From contig NZ_BMOT01000008.1 of NCBI RefSeq assembly GCF_014647215.1, forward strand, positions 124,001 to 188,000: DNA of 64,000 bases. Direction: 5' to 3'. Within the stretch, counting starts at the first letter, position 1; each line of letters opens with the position of its first letter. The notes under the pieces were generated by a model, which was not told the origin of the DNA, did not search any database, and worked only from the letters and a program-made list of their open reading frames with translations. Below are positions 1 through 9,913 of this stretch, in pieces. The position numbers and the translations under genes were made by a program. The DNA comes from Shewanella aestuarii. GTDB taxonomy: Bacteria > Pseudomonadota > Gammaproteobacteria > Enterobacterales > Shewanellaceae.

Positions 1-1545
1 ACGAGTTGGACCGCCATAAATATCAGGTGAGTTTTTTGGGCGCCAAGCCGTTCCTTGACGAGTATCCGGTTTATTAATCGGCGCATTGTTGATCAAGGTG
101 GCCAGTGTCCAATCTTGTTCTAATGTCGTAGCGTATATAAACGGTTTGATATTTGAACCCAATTGACGTTTAGCTTGAGTCACTCGGTTAAATTGGCTTT
201 GGCTAAAACTAAATCCACCGACGAGAGTGCGAATCGCGCCATCGAATGGGTCAAGACTAACGGTGGCACTGGATACTTCAGGTATTTGCGATAATTGCCA
301 GAACTCACCATTATTGCGCACGTAGACTTGTTGGCCCACTTGCAAAATATCGCTAGCGTTTTTTGGTGGAACGCTTTGGCGTTTATCACTGATAAACTTA
401 CGCGCCCATTTCAGCCCTGCCCAATCGATAGCTATTTCTTGGCCATTGGCAAGTAGAACAGTTGCTTGTTTTTCTGTGATATTCATTACTGCTGCAGGCA
501 CAATACCTTGCATAGGTTCAGTTTTTTTCAGTAACTCAATAATTGTTTCATGGGCTAAAGGCGTTTCTGTCCACAACTGAGAAATCGGACCGCGATAACC
601 ATGGCGTTGATCATAAGCAAATACGTTATCACGCAAAGCGTCTTGTGCCATTAATTGCAATTCAGACGAAATGGTCGTGTATACGTTATATCCATTAGTA
701 TAAGCCGCTTCTTCTCCATACTTCTGGATCATATAGTCGCGCGCCATTTCAGAAATATACGGCGCATATAAATCAATTTCCGCACCGTGGTATTTTGCTG
801 AAACAGGAGTATCAATCGCTTCTTGGTACTGGGCTTGGGTAATGTTATTTTTTTCCAGCATACGACTTAACACCCAATTGCGACGTGCCATTGCTCTTGC
901 TGGATTACGAATTGGGTTGGCCGCAGAAGGTGCTTGCGGTAAGCCTGCAATCATTGCCATTTCAGGCAATGTCAGCTCGTTTAAGTTTTTACCATAGTAA
1001 ACTTGTGCCGCAGCGCCAACCCCATAAGCACGGTTCCCTAAAAATGATCGGTTTAAATAAAGAGTGAGAATCTCTTGTTTGTTTAGCGCCTTTTCAATTT
1101 TTAATGCCAAAAATATTTCTTTAATTTTCCGAATATAAGTTTTTTCATTTGATAAAAAGAATCCTCGGGCAACCTGCTGGGTAATGGTACTCGCACCTTG
1201 GCTTTTTTTACCTGTTGTAATTAAAATTGTTGCGGCACGTATAATACCAATCGGATCGATACCTTTATGCTCAAAAAAACGCGCATCTTCAGTATCAAGT
1301 ACAGCATTAATTAATTGTTGAGGCACATCATGATATTCAACAGGGATACGGCGTTTCTCGCCAAATTGCGAAATTAGTTTGCCATCACTACTGTATATTC
1401 GTAGTGGGGTTTGTAATTGGACAGTTTTAAGTGAGTTAACATCGGGTAAGTCGGGTAATACATAAAAATAAGCCGCAGCAATGGCACCCACACCGAGTAA
1501 AGCTAAACTAAAGAAGGCAATTAGTAATCTTTTAAACCACTTCAC
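1..1545 (-). CDS. mrcA: Penicillin-binding protein 1A (partial, N-terminal 515 residues)
   Basis: Bifunctional peptidoglycan synthase, anchored in the inner membrane. Reading the minus strand from a GTG at 1545 gives an open frame to the window edge. It starts with a membrane anchor (about residues 6-28), then the glycosyltransferase domain with EDARFFEHKG (catalytic Glu86) and QGASTITQQ. The transpeptidase domain follows, with the SxxK motif SNIK at Ser464, the same position as in E. coli PBP1A. The frame is cut off after the WRPKN...GGPTR region, so the SxN and KTG motifs lie outside the window. It is divergent from pilM, the usual arrangement in gammaproteobacteria. The GTG start is chosen because the frame has no better upstream codon. 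Confidence 0.93.
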   Translation of the reverse strand, partial: MKWFKRLLIAFFSLALLGVGAIAAAYFYVLPDLPDVNSLKTVQLQTPLRIYSSDGKLISQFGEKRRIPVEYHDVPQQLINAVLDTEDARFFEHKGIDPIGIIRAATILITTGKKSQGASTITQQVARGFFLSNEKTYIRKIKEIFLALKIEKALNKQEILTLYLNRSFLGNRAYGVGAAAQVYYGKNLNELTLPEMAMIAGLPQAPSAANPIRNPARAMARRNWVLSRMLEKNNITQAQYQEAIDTPVSAKYHGAEIDLYAPYISEMARDYMIQKYGEEAAYTNGYNVYTTISSELQLMAQDALRDNVFAYDQRHGYRGPISQLWTETPLAHETIIELLKKTEPMQGIVPAAVMNITEKQATVLLANGQEIAIDWAGLKWARKFISDKRQSVPPKNASDILQVGQQVYVRNNGEFWQLSQIPEVSSATVSLDPFDGAIRTLVGGFSFSQSQFNRVTQAKRQLGSNIKPFIYATTLEQDWTLATLINNAPINKPDTRQGTAWRPKNSPDIYGGPTR

Positions 1546-1729
1546 ACATGTATTCCAAAATCTTAAATTAGGGCCAATAGTATATAAGCCACAAGCATTT
1601 TGGTGAAGTAAAAACGTGTAAACTGAAAATAGTATTTGTAAAATTTAGAAACATTTTATACAAATAAGTGTAACGAGATGATTTTGTGCTACTATCTTTT
1701 TAAAACAATAATAGAATTGATGACGGAAT

Positions 1730-2809
1730 ATGCTTTCTAAATTATGGAAGCGTCAAGCTCCGCAAATGGTGGGTGTCGATATTGGTTCCCATGAAGTCAA
1801 AGCCATATTGCTCAGTAAGACTGCTGATGGATATAAAATTCAAAATTACGCGACAGTGCCTATTAAGAAGGGCGCTGTTACTGATCATGATATTCGAGAT
1901 TCTGAAGCCGTATTAGAATCCTTGAAACAACTTAAGCGTTCTTTGCCCAAAGGGGTGAAGTTTGCGGCTGTTGCTGTTTCTGGTTCCGCGGTGATGACGA
2001 AAGTCATTTACATGGACGCTTCATTAAATGAAGAAGAAATGGAAGCTCAAATCGAAATCGAAGCCGACAACCTTATTCCTTATTCCCTTGATGAAGTGAG
2101 TATTGACTTTGAGACGTTAAGTCCCAATGTGACTGACCCTTCAAAAGTGGATGTATTGTTAAGTGCCTGCCGTACTGAGAATATTGACGCCCGAGTTGAT
2201 GCACTAGATGCTGTAGAGCTTGATGTTAAAGTGGTTGATGTTGAAGGCTATGCACTTGGGCGATCTGCAGATCTAATTTATGGCCAATTACCCGATGGTG
2301 CCAAAGATAAAATTATTGCCATGGTAGACATTGGTGCCAATATCACCACGTTTGCTGTTGTTGAAAAAGGTGAAACTACCTTTATTCGAGAGCAGGCATT
2401 CGGTGGTGAGTTATTTACCCAATCTATACTGTCTTTTTATGGCATGCCATACGCAGAAGCAGAATTAGCCAAGGTGACAAATAATTTACCCAGAAATTAT
2501 ATGTTTGAAGTCTTGTCACCATTCCAAACCCAATTGTTGCAGCAAATTAAACGAACTTTACAAATTTATTGTACCGCCAGTGGTCGTGAAAAAGTCGATT
2601 ACGTTGTGCTATGTGGTGGTACGGGTAAGTTAGAAGGCATGACCAAAGTATTAACCAATGAGCTTGGTGTACATGCAATCGTTGCCGACCCGTTTCAAGG
2701 TTGTTTGCATGCAGATGAAGCAATTAAATCCCAACTACAACCGTCAATTAACAAGTTCATGGTAGCAAGTGGCTTGGCGCTGAGGAGTTACGCTCAATGG
2801 CGAACATAA
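1730..2809 (+). CDS. pilM: Type IV pilus assembly protein PilM
   Basis: Cytoplasmic actin-like ATP-binding protein of the type IVa pilus alignment subcomplex. It binds the N-terminal tail of PilN and links the inner-membrane PilNO complex to the motor. The 359-residue length is normal. Phosphate-binding motifs of the actin/FtsA fold are visible: VGVDIGSHEVKAI near residue 14, MVDIGANITTFAVV near 200, and a glycine-rich VVLCGGTGKLEG late in the protein. It is the first gene of pilMNOPQ and overlaps pilN by 13 bp, which suggests translational coupling. Confidence 0.96.
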   Translation: MLSKLWKRQAPQMVGVDIGSHEVKAILLSKTADGYKIQNYATVPIKKGAVTDHDIRDSEAVLESLKQLKRSLPKGVKFAAVAVSGSAVMTKVIYMDASLNEEEMEAQIEIEADNLIPYSLDEVSIDFETLSPNVTDPSKVDVLLSACRTENIDARVDALDAVELDVKVVDVEGYALGRSADLIYGQLPDGAKDKIIAMVDIGANITTFAVVEKGETTFIREQAFGGELFTQSILSFYGMPYAEAELAKVTNNLPRNYMFEVLSPFQTQLLQQIKRTLQIYCTASGREKVDYVVLCGGTGKLEGMTKVLTNELGVHAIVADPFQGCLHADEAIKSQLQPSINKFMVASGLALRSYAQWRT

Positions 2810-3381
2810 ACTTACTTCCGTGGCGTGAAGAGGCACGGGAAAAACAAAAGCGTGATTTTATAGGTATTCTTGCCTTAGTATTTTTGGTGACGTCACTATT
2901 GGTATACCTGTTTATCAGTTATCTTGAACTAGTGACCGATGATCAACGTCAACGTAATCGTTATTTGCAATCTGAAATCAGTCTATTAGATGCGCAAATT
3001 GCCGAAATCAAAAAAATAACTGAGCGTAAAAAAGATATTGAACGTCGTACTGAAATTATTTTAGGACTTCAGCAATCAAGGAACTTGCCGACACATGTTT
3101 TAGACGAGTTGGTAAGAATTGTTCCTCCAGGGATTTATTTATCTAATATTGAGAAAAAAGGCAGTATTCTTTGGATTGAGGGGCGCAGCGAATCAAACAA
3201 TAACGTTGCCAATATGATGAGGAAAGTTAAAACTTCAATGTATTTAACAGATCCAAGTATGCAATCAATCATTTCTCAAAATGAAGATTTACGTCAGCTA
3301 CAACGCTTTAAATTAAGAGTATCAATTACTGATGAATTTGGTAATACAGCCCTTGATATGCAGCAAGGAGCGAAAAAATGA
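2797..3381 (+). CDS. pilN: Type IV pilus inner-membrane protein PilN
   Basis: Bitopic inner-membrane protein of the pilus alignment complex; pairs with PilO and recruits PilM. The N-terminus MANINLLPWREE holds the conserved INLLPWR motif that sits in the PilM groove. One transmembrane helix lies at about residues 21-44, followed by a periplasmic coiled coil and a ferredoxin-like domain. At 194 residues it is of normal family length. It overlaps pilM upstream and pilO downstream (4 bp, ATGA type). Confidence 0.95.
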   Translation: MANINLLPWREEAREKQKRDFIGILALVFLVTSLLVYLFISYLELVTDDQRQRNRYLQSEISLLDAQIAEIKKITERKKDIERRTEIILGLQQSRNLPTHVLDELVRIVPPGIYLSNIEKKGSILWIEGRSESNNNVANMMRKVKTSMYLTDPSMQSIISQNEDLRQLQRFKLRVSITDEFGNTALDMQQGAKK

Positions 3382-3995
3382 ATCTTGATTTAGACCAATT
3401 TAATGATATTGATTTTGAGAACATTGGCGGCTGGCCTAAATTAGTCAAGCTAGTGTTTGCTGGATTCTTATCTTTATGTGTTATCGGTGCCAGTTATTAT
3501 TTATTTATTGCCGATACTATAGTTGTAATGGAATCTGAACAGAAAAAAGAAATCGAATTAAAAGCGGATTTTGAAACTAAATATCAATTAGCTGCTAATC
3601 TAAAGTTATACCGTGAACAATTAGTTATCATGGAAGCACAATTTGCAGAGTTGCTTAAAATGCTTCCCTCAGAAAATGAGATGCCTGGTTTATTAGATGA
3701 TATTACCTTTGTTGCCACGGATTCAGGTTTAAGAATAAATAGCTTAGATTGGGAAGATGAAATTGAGCGCGACTTTTATATTGAATTTCCAATTCGATTA
3801 AATGTTGAAGGTGATTATCATCAAATAGGTAATATGGTCAGTGGCGTTGCAAAACTCCCACGTATTGTGAGTTTGCATGATTTTACTATCACCCACAAAG
3901 AAGGCGGTGGTTTGTCGATGGCGATATTAGCCAAGACTTATCGCTTTAAAGAAGGTGCTGAGTTACCAAAAGATATTGCTAAGGGGAAGAAATAA
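3378..3995 (+). CDS. pilO: Type IV pilus inner-membrane protein PilO
   Basis: Partner of PilN in the periplasmic alignment complex that connects the pilus motor to the secretin through PilP. The protein has 205 residues: a short cytoplasmic start, a single transmembrane helix around residues 24-47, a coiled-coil stretch, and a C-terminal ferredoxin-like domain. The start overlaps the pilN stop and pilP follows with no gap. Assignment rests on operon position and topology as much as on sequence. Confidence 0.95.
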   Translation: MNLDLDQFNDIDFENIGGWPKLVKLVFAGFLSLCVIGASYYLFIADTIVVMESEQKKEIELKADFETKYQLAANLKLYREQLVIMEAQFAELLKMLPSENEMPGLLDDITFVATDSGLRINSLDWEDEIERDFYIEFPIRLNVEGDYHQIGNMVSGVAKLPRIVSLHDFTITHKEGGGLSMAILAKTYRFKEGAELPKDIAKGKK

Positions 3996-4520
3996 ATGAA
4001 ATTCTTACCCGCATTGATTGGTGTTAGTGTTAGTTTGATATTAACAGGCTGTATCGGCGACCATAGTGATTTAGAGCTGTTTGTTACAACAACTAAAGCA
4101 CAGCATGTTGCCCGCATACCGCCGCTAAAAGAAACACCAAAATTTGAGCACTTTATTTACCAAGCTGAGTTGATGCGCAGCCCATTTATTCCGCCATCAA
4201 GAGAGTTAACTGAAGAAGTAATCGATACGTCAAAAGACTGTTTACAGCCTGATTTAAAAAGACGTAAAGGGCGCTTAGAGACTTATGCGTTAGATAATCT
4301 AAGGATGCGTGGGACATTAAGTGAAGACGATGAAATTTGGGCATTAATCGAATCAGCAGATACTAATGTTTATCGTATGGGTGTAGGTGAGTATTTAGGG
4401 CTTTATCATGGTCGCATTTCAAATGTAACGCCCCAATACATCGAAATTATAGAATTAATTCCTGACGGTTCAGGTTGTTGGGCAGAACGCCCTAGCAACT
4501 TAGAATTATCAGGCAAGTAA
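3996..4520 (+). CDS. pilP: Type IV pilus lipoprotein PilP
   Basis: Inner-membrane lipoprotein that bridges PilNO to the periplasmic domains of the PilQ secretin. A lipoprotein signal ends in the lipobox LTGC (Cys19). The following region is low in structure, with the conserved MRSPFIPPSRE-type segment, and then a small beta-sandwich (homology-region) domain, ending in LELSGK. It begins immediately after the pilO stop. Length 174 residues, as expected. Confidence 0.95.
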   Translation: MKFLPALIGVSVSLILTGCIGDHSDLELFVTTTKAQHVARIPPLKETPKFEHFIYQAELMRSPFIPPSRELTEEVIDTSKDCLQPDLKRRKGRLETYALDNLRMRGTLSEDDEIWALIESADTNVYRMGVGEYLGLYHGRISNVTPQYIEIIELIPDGSGCWAERPSNLELSGK

Positions 4521-4542
4521 CCATGCGAAGGATGAGGGAATA

Positions 4543-6591
4543 ATGAAATCTTCTGCCGCGATGAGAAAATCAATGACGAATACATCAACAATTAAAACCC
4601 TTTTAGGGGTTGTATTAATAATGTGCGCGATTCCAAGCGCAGTTGCTGCCAATCGTCTATTAGATGTGAAATATCATTCTGTTGTCGATCATCAATTAGA
4701 ATTAGAACTCGTGTTTGAATCTGCTGTCATGTCTCCAACTGTAGACTTATCGGCTGATCCTGCTGAAATTATTTTAAATTTTGATGAAGCAACATCTAAC
4801 CTGCCGAAGGATAACGTGCCAATTGATAGTGTTGGTGTAAAATCTCTTTCAGCTCAACAACAAGATAATAATTTATCAATCGTCGTGGCCTTGAACGATG
4901 TAAAGCCTTACCAAGGCAAAATTGAAGGCAACACCTATCGTTTAACTATTAATGATGCAATATCGAGTCCTTCAAGTGCGGATAATCCATTTGTTAATGC
5001 GGTTAATAGTATCGACTTTCGTCGCAATGCTAAAGGTGGTGGTGAGTTATTATTTAATTTAAATAATCGTTCAGTAGCTGCGAATGTGGAACAGGTTGGT
5101 GCAAAATTAGAAATCAAACTTTACAACACTAATATAGGTTCTGATTTACTGTATGTTATGGATGTACAGGATTTTGCTACGCCAGTAAGTAGTTTTGAAA
5201 CATTCAAAGAAGATTTAACCTCAAGAATCCTAGTGGACGTAAATGGCAATTATGAATACAACTATCAACAAGATGGTAATGTATTTAAAGTAAATATTGA
5301 TAAAATTGAACGCGTGTCAGTTGCCAAAGAAGATAAAAAGTACAACGGCCGTTCTTTATCGTTAAACTTTCAAAAAATTTCAGTTCGAACCGTATTACAG
5401 ATTATTGCAGATTATAATAATTTTAATTTAGTCACTAGTGACACGGTTGAAGGCGATATTACGCTACGTTTAGATGACGTGCCTTGGGACCAAGCTTTAG
5501 ATTTAATTCTACAAACCAAAGGTCTTGATAAGCGTATTGAAGGTAATATTTTAATGGTTGCCCCTAGTGAAGAATTGGCAATCCGTGAAAGTAATGATCT
5601 GAAAAATAAACAAGAAGTAAAAGAGTTGGCGCCTTTATATTCTGAGTTCTTGCAAATTAATTATGCTAAGGCATTAGACATAGCAGAATTATTAAAAGGA
5701 ACAGATTCAAGTTTGCTATCAAGTCGCGGTACTGTTGCTGTTGATGAGCGTACTAATACTTTATTGGTTAAAGACACGGCTGAGATATTAGAAAGCATTC
5801 ATCGACTCATCGAAGTGTTAGATATTCCAATCAAGCAGGTACTGATCGAATCACGTATGGTAACAGTGAAAGACGATGTATCTGAGGATCTAGGTATCCG
5901 TTGGGGTATTACCGATCAACAGGGCACTAAAGGAACTTCAGGCTCGCTTGAAGGCGCAGGAAGTATTGCCGGCGGTATTATTCCAGGCTTAGATGACCGT
6001 TTAAATGTAAATTTACCCGCAGCGGTTTCTAATCCAACCAGCATTGCTTTTCATGTTGCAAAATTAGCTGATGGTACAGTGTTAGATCTTGAATTAAGTG
6101 CGCTTGAGCAAGAGAATAAAGGCGAAATCATCGCGAGCCCACGCATCACTACGTCAAACCAAAAAGCAGCTTATATTGAGCAGGGTGTTGAAATTCCTTA
6201 TGTGGAATCGGCATCAAGCGGAGCAACTTCAGTGAGCTTTAAAAAAGCAGTCTTATCACTTCGTGTGACACCGCAAATTACGCCTGACAATCGCGTGATA
6301 CTCGACCTCGAAATCACCCAAGATTCTCAAGGTAAAACGGTGCAAACACCAACTGGTGAAGCGGTATCCATTGATACTCAGCGTATAGGCACTCAAGTGT
6401 TGGTTGATAATGGTGAAACCATAGTATTGGGTGGTATCTATCAGCAAAACTTAATAAGTCGAGTCAGTAAAGTGCCAGTTTTGGGTGATATTCCTCTGGT
6501 TGGTTTCTTATTTAGAAACACGACAGACAGAAATGAGCGTCAAGAGTTACTGATTTTCGTGACACCGAAGATTATTTCTGAAAAGTTATAA
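4543..6591 (+). CDS. pilQ: Type IV pilus secretin PilQ
   Basis: Outer-membrane secretin through which the type IVa pilus passes. A signal peptide covers about residues 1-35. Amidase N-terminal (AMIN) modules follow in the first third, which usually bind peptidoglycan. An STN/secretin N domain with LSLNFQKISVRTVLQ begins near residue 268. The C-terminal secretin pore domain carries the signature VPVLGDIPLVGFLF and ends in LLIFVTPKII. At 682 residues the length is normal. It is the last gene of pilMNOPQ and is followed by a strong terminator. An alternative start at ATG 4561 or 4573 would shorten the signal peptide. Confidence 0.96.
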   Translation: MKSSAAMRKSMTNTSTIKTLLGVVLIMCAIPSAVAANRLLDVKYHSVVDHQLELELVFESAVMSPTVDLSADPAEIILNFDEATSNLPKDNVPIDSVGVKSLSAQQQDNNLSIVVALNDVKPYQGKIEGNTYRLTINDAISSPSSADNPFVNAVNSIDFRRNAKGGGELLFNLNNRSVAANVEQVGAKLEIKLYNTNIGSDLLYVMDVQDFATPVSSFETFKEDLTSRILVDVNGNYEYNYQQDGNVFKVNIDKIERVSVAKEDKKYNGRSLSLNFQKISVRTVLQIIADYNNFNLVTSDTVEGDITLRLDDVPWDQALDLILQTKGLDKRIEGNILMVAPSEELAIRESNDLKNKQEVKELAPLYSEFLQINYAKALDIAELLKGTDSSLLSSRGTVAVDERTNTLLVKDTAEILESIHRLIEVLDIPIKQVLIESRMVTVKDDVSEDLGIRWGITDQQGTKGTSGSLEGAGSIAGGIIPGLDDRLNVNLPAAVSNPTSIAFHVAKLADGTVLDLELSALEQENKGEIIASPRITTSNQKAAYIEQGVEIPYVESASSGATSVSFKKAVLSLRVTPQITPDNRVILDLEITQDSQGKTVQTPTGEAVSIDTQRIGTQVLVDNGETIVLGGIYQQNLISRVSKVPVLGDIPLVGFLFRNTTDRNERQELLIFVTPKIISEKL

Positions 6592-6610
6592 TCAATAATA
6601 AATTAATAAA

Positions 6611-6641
6611 GGCCAGCTAAATCAAGCTGGCCTTTGTTTTT
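6611..6641 (+). terminator. Rho-independent terminator after pilQ
   Basis: Arms GGCCAGCT and AGCTGGCC around a 6-nt loop, followed by TTTGTTTTT. It separates the pil operon from aroK. Confidence 0.85.
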
Positions 6642-6826
6642 GGCCTTATTTATAACACTTTTATTTAATAAAATTGTTATAAATTGCCTGCATCACTTGC
6701 CAGCAATGGCCCTAAACTGAGATAATCCTCCGTCAAGTCTCAATAGAGCAAGGTAATATTTTAAGCGGTCGGCTGTCTCTTTAGTCGATCAGGCATTCTT
6801 TTATATAAGATTCAGACGTATACGAA

Positions 6827-7342
6827 ATGGCTGAAAAACGTAATATTTTTCTAGTAGGCCCTATGGGCGCAGGTAAAAGCACAATTGGCCGTCATTTGGC
6901 TCAAATGCTGCATTTAGAATTCCACGATTCTGATCATGAGATCGAACAAAGAACAGGCGCTGATATCGCTTGGGTGTTTGATGTTGAAGGTGAAGAAGGT
7001 TTCCGTCGTCGTGAAGCACAGGTTATTGCCGATCTTTCAGAAAGGCAGGGCATTGTACTAGCAACAGGCGGCGGTTCAGTTCAGAGCAAAGATATTCGCA
7101 ACTATCTTTCTGCTCGCGGCATCGTGGTGTATTTAGAGACGACTATCGACAAGCAAGTTGCCCGTACGCAACGTGATAAACGTCGTCCATTACTGCAAGT
7201 TGATGACCCACGCGAAGTTCTTGAGAACTTAGCAGAATCGCGTAATCCTTTGTACGAAGAGATTGCCGATGTCATCGTTAAAACAGACGAACAAAGTGCG
7301 AAAATTGTCGCAAATCAAATAATTGAGCAACTCGGTTTTTAG
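6827..7342 (+). CDS. aroK: Shikimate kinase I
   Basis: Phosphorylates shikimate with ATP in the pathway to chorismate. Walker A is GPMGAGKST at residues 11-19. The shikimate-binding DxD region is HDSDHEIE, the GGG motif is ATGGGSV, and the lid arginine region is RDKRRPLL. At 171 residues it is a standard AroK. aroB follows 8 bp downstream, the classic aroKB pair heading the dam-region operon. No convincing Shine-Dalgarno precedes the ATG; the start is fixed by the conserved N-terminus. Confidence 0.97.
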   Translation: MAEKRNIFLVGPMGAGKSTIGRHLAQMLHLEFHDSDHEIEQRTGADIAWVFDVEGEEGFRRREAQVIADLSERQGIVLATGGGSVQSKDIRNYLSARGIVVYLETTIDKQVARTQRDKRRPLLQVDDPREVLENLAESRNPLYEEIADVIVKTDEQSAKIVANQIIEQLGF

Positions 7343-7350
7343 GTAAAACA

Positions 7351-8427
7351 ATGCAACAAATTCAGGTTGATTTAGGTGATAGAAGTTACCCCATTTATAT
7401 AGGCCAGAATTTGATGCATGAAAGCGAGATATTTAATCGCTACCTTGCAAACAAGAATGTACTCATCGTTAGCAATGACACTATTGCCCCTTTGTACTTA
7501 GCGACATTGGAAAAGGCAATGGTGTCTTGTGCGTCAATTAAAAAAGTAATTCTTCCAGATGGTGAAAAATATAAAACTCTTGAATATTTAGATGTTATTT
7601 TTTCAGCGTTATTGGAACACAATTTCGCCCGAGACTCAGTGTTAGTCGCGCTGGGTGGTGGTGTTATCGGTGATATGACCGGTTTTGCTGCTGCATGTTA
7701 TCAGCGTGGTGTGGATTTTGTGCAGGTTCCAACCACTTTACTCTCTCAAGTAGATTCATCTGTAGGTGGCAAAACTGCTGTAAATCACCCATTGGGTAAA
7801 AACATGATTGGGGCATTTTATCAGCCTCAAAGTGTGATTATTGATACTGAATGCCTAAAGACATTACCTGCAAATGAATTTGCAGCAGGCATGGCGGAAG
7901 TTATCAAGTACGGTATTATTTGGGATAGCGATTTTTTTGTTTGGTTAGAGCAAAATGTTGAGTCGTTAAAAGCGCTCGATACGCAAGCTTTAGCTTATAC
8001 AATTGCTAAATGTTGCCAGATTAAAGCTGATGTCGTTAATCAGGATGAAACAGAGCGCGGAGTGCGTGCGTTACTCAATCTAGGTCATACATTTGGCCAT
8101 GCAATTGAAGCTGAAATGGGCTATGGTACATGGCTACATGGCGATGCCGTTGCAGCAGGCACAATTCTTGCTGCACAAACAGCACATAAATTAAATTTGA
8201 TCGATGAGTCAATTGTTTGTCGAATTAGAGACTTGTTTTTAGCTTTTGATTTACCTATTGAAGCACCTAGCTCAATGGATTTTGATAGTTTTATTAAGCA
8301 TATGCGGCGCGACAAGAAAGTATTGGCGGGTAAGATTAGATTGATTTTACCTACCGCTTTAGGTCAGGCAGACGTGTTCAGTGATGTTAGTGAAGATTTA
8401 CTTGAACAGGTGATCAGCCGCGCATAA
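7351..8427 (+). CDS. aroB: 3-dehydroquinate synthase
   Basis: NAD- and metal-dependent cyclisation of DAHP to 3-dehydroquinate, second step of the shikimate pathway. Visible family motifs: [16 protein letters not shown] (NAD site), [27 protein letters not shown], and the metal ligands in [12 protein letters not shown]. At 358 residues the length is typical. It is co-transcribed with aroK and followed 18 bp later by damX. Confidence 0.97.
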   Translation: MQQIQVDLGDRSYPIYIGQNLMHESEIFNRYLANKNVLIVSNDTIAPLYLATLEKAMVSCASIKKVILPDGEKYKTLEYLDVIFSALLEHNFARDSVLVALGGGVIGDMTGFAAACYQRGVDFVQVPTTLLSQVDSSVGGKTAVNHPLGKNMIGAFYQPQSVIIDTECLKTLPANEFAAGMAEVIKYGIIWDSDFFVWLEQNVESLKALDTQALAYTIAKCCQIKADVVNQDETERGVRALLNLGHTFGHAIEAEMGYGTWLHGDAVAAGTILAAQTAHKLNLIDESIVCRIRDLFLAFDLPIEAPSSMDFDSFIKHMRRDKKVLAGKIRLILPTALGQADVFSDVSEDLLEQVISRA

Positions 8428-8445
8428 AGGACGTGTGGTGGATCT

Positions 8446-9852
8446 TTGACTTCAGCATTATTACTACTTCCAACTCAAGAAGAACTTGTACAGCGTTTAC
8501 AGCACACTGCCAGTTACAGTGGTCAGCTGTTGTTGTTATGTGGCAGAAAGGGGTCTGGTAAATCCACTCTAAGTTTGGCTCTTGCGAGCGAGTTAGATGA
8601 CCACAACTCTGCTTTAGTTTTGTGCCCTTTACACGCAGACTCTGCCGAAATACGCCGAAAAATTTTGGTTCAATTAATTTCATCGCCAATATTTGATGAT
8701 GAAATGCCGCTTATGGATACCGTTATGCGTATCCAAACCACCCTTACTAAGCCGCTACATATTATTATTGATGATGCGCATCTATTGCCGAAATCTTTAT
8801 GGGCTGAATGTATCCTGTTATCTCAAATGCGCTGTGCAGGTGCCAATATTGCCGTGACTATGGCGATCGATTCAGAATACTTAACTAAAGTCATGGCTGA
8901 ATTATCTCAAGATATGCAGCAAATTCTATTACCCATCACCATTGACCCTTTACCTACAGCAGAAAGAGATGGTTTATATCAAAGCTTGTTATTAAGAAGT
9001 GGTGCTACTCCTTATATCGCTCGTAATATTATCCATCAGCAACTTGAAAAACAATCTGGTACGCCCGAAGAGGTTGTTGAGCTGTTGAATCTTGCGATTA
9101 CAGAACCTGAAAAGGTGGTAAGGATCAGCTCTGGGACAATCAAAGCCAGTATTGCCACACTAATCTTGTTTTTACTTGGTATTACAGTCTATGCCGTTCT
9201 CAACAGTCCTTTATTTAAAGCCAATAATGATTTGCTACTTAATCAGCAACTCACGGCAACACAACAACTACAAAGAAACCAAGCTAATGGATTCTTGATT
9301 CATTACGCTAAATTGTTAATTGAGCCTTTGCCAATAAAGCAAAAGAGTTTCTTACTGGTCGAAGAGGTTGCAGACTCGGGTGCAATAACGGATCTCGAAC
9401 CACAATCACAGTTTTTACTAGACAAAACTGATGATCAAGCGCAGCAAAACCCCAAAAAAACAGCTGTTTCTATCGAGGTTAAACCGCATACTAAGACCGC
9501 ATTAGCATCAAAATCAGCGACCATAATCAATAACCCTGAACCCACTGATGTCACCGGTGATGTTGTGTCAAAAGCGGCGGAGGTCATCAGGCCCCAAGGT
9601 TATACTTTACAACTGGCGAGCGTGCTCGATAAGCAATCATTAGGTTCAATTTCCGTTAAATTGGTTAATGAAAAAGATGTCTTTCTTGCCAGTCACAAAA
9701 GTCGCTACGTTATTTTATTCGGCCAGTTTGCCTCAATAGCGGAAGCTCAAGAACAAGCAAATAGACTGCAAGCTGAATTTGGTTTAAGGGAGCCTTGGCT
9801 TAGAAATTGGAATGATCTGCGTGAATACAGGATTGAGCAGGAAAATCGATGA
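8446..9852 (+). CDS. damX: DamX-like SPOR-domain cell division protein with AAA ATPase domain
   Basis: Septum-localised membrane protein of the DamX family, located as usual between aroB and dam. The N-terminal half is an AAA/ExeA-like ATPase with Walker A GRKGSGKST near residue 33 and Walker B IIIDDAH near 105. A transmembrane helix follows around residues 228-247, then a low-complexity linker. A C-terminal SPOR domain, from YTLQLASVLDK to the end, is of the type that binds denuded septal glycan. The start is a TTG; a GGTGGA just upstream could serve as ribosome binding site. E. coli DamX lacks a clear ATPase motif, but the longer form is common in Shewanella and Vibrio. Confidence 0.88.
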   Translation: MTSALLLLPTQEELVQRLQHTASYSGQLLLLCGRKGSGKSTLSLALASELDDHNSALVLCPLHADSAEIRRKILVQLISSPIFDDEMPLMDTVMRIQTTLTKPLHIIIDDAHLLPKSLWAECILLSQMRCAGANIAVTMAIDSEYLTKVMAELSQDMQQILLPITIDPLPTAERDGLYQSLLLRSGATPYIARNIIHQQLEKQSGTPEEVVELLNLAITEPEKVVRISSGTIKASIATLILFLLGITVYAVLNSPLFKANNDLLLNQQLTATQQLQRNQANGFLIHYAKLLIEPLPIKQKSFLLVEEVADSGAITDLEPQSQFLLDKTDDQAQQNPKKTAVSIEVKPHTKTALASKSATIINNPEPTDVTGDVVSKAAEVIRPQGYTLQLASVLDKQSLGSISVKLVNEKDVFLASHKSRYVILFGQFASIAEAQEQANRLQAEFGLREPWLRNWNDLREYRIEQENR

Positions 9853-9913
9853 TAAACATCTGTAAACAGAGTACAATCATCAGCTTTAATTTTGATAGCA
9901 AGCAGCTCACTTT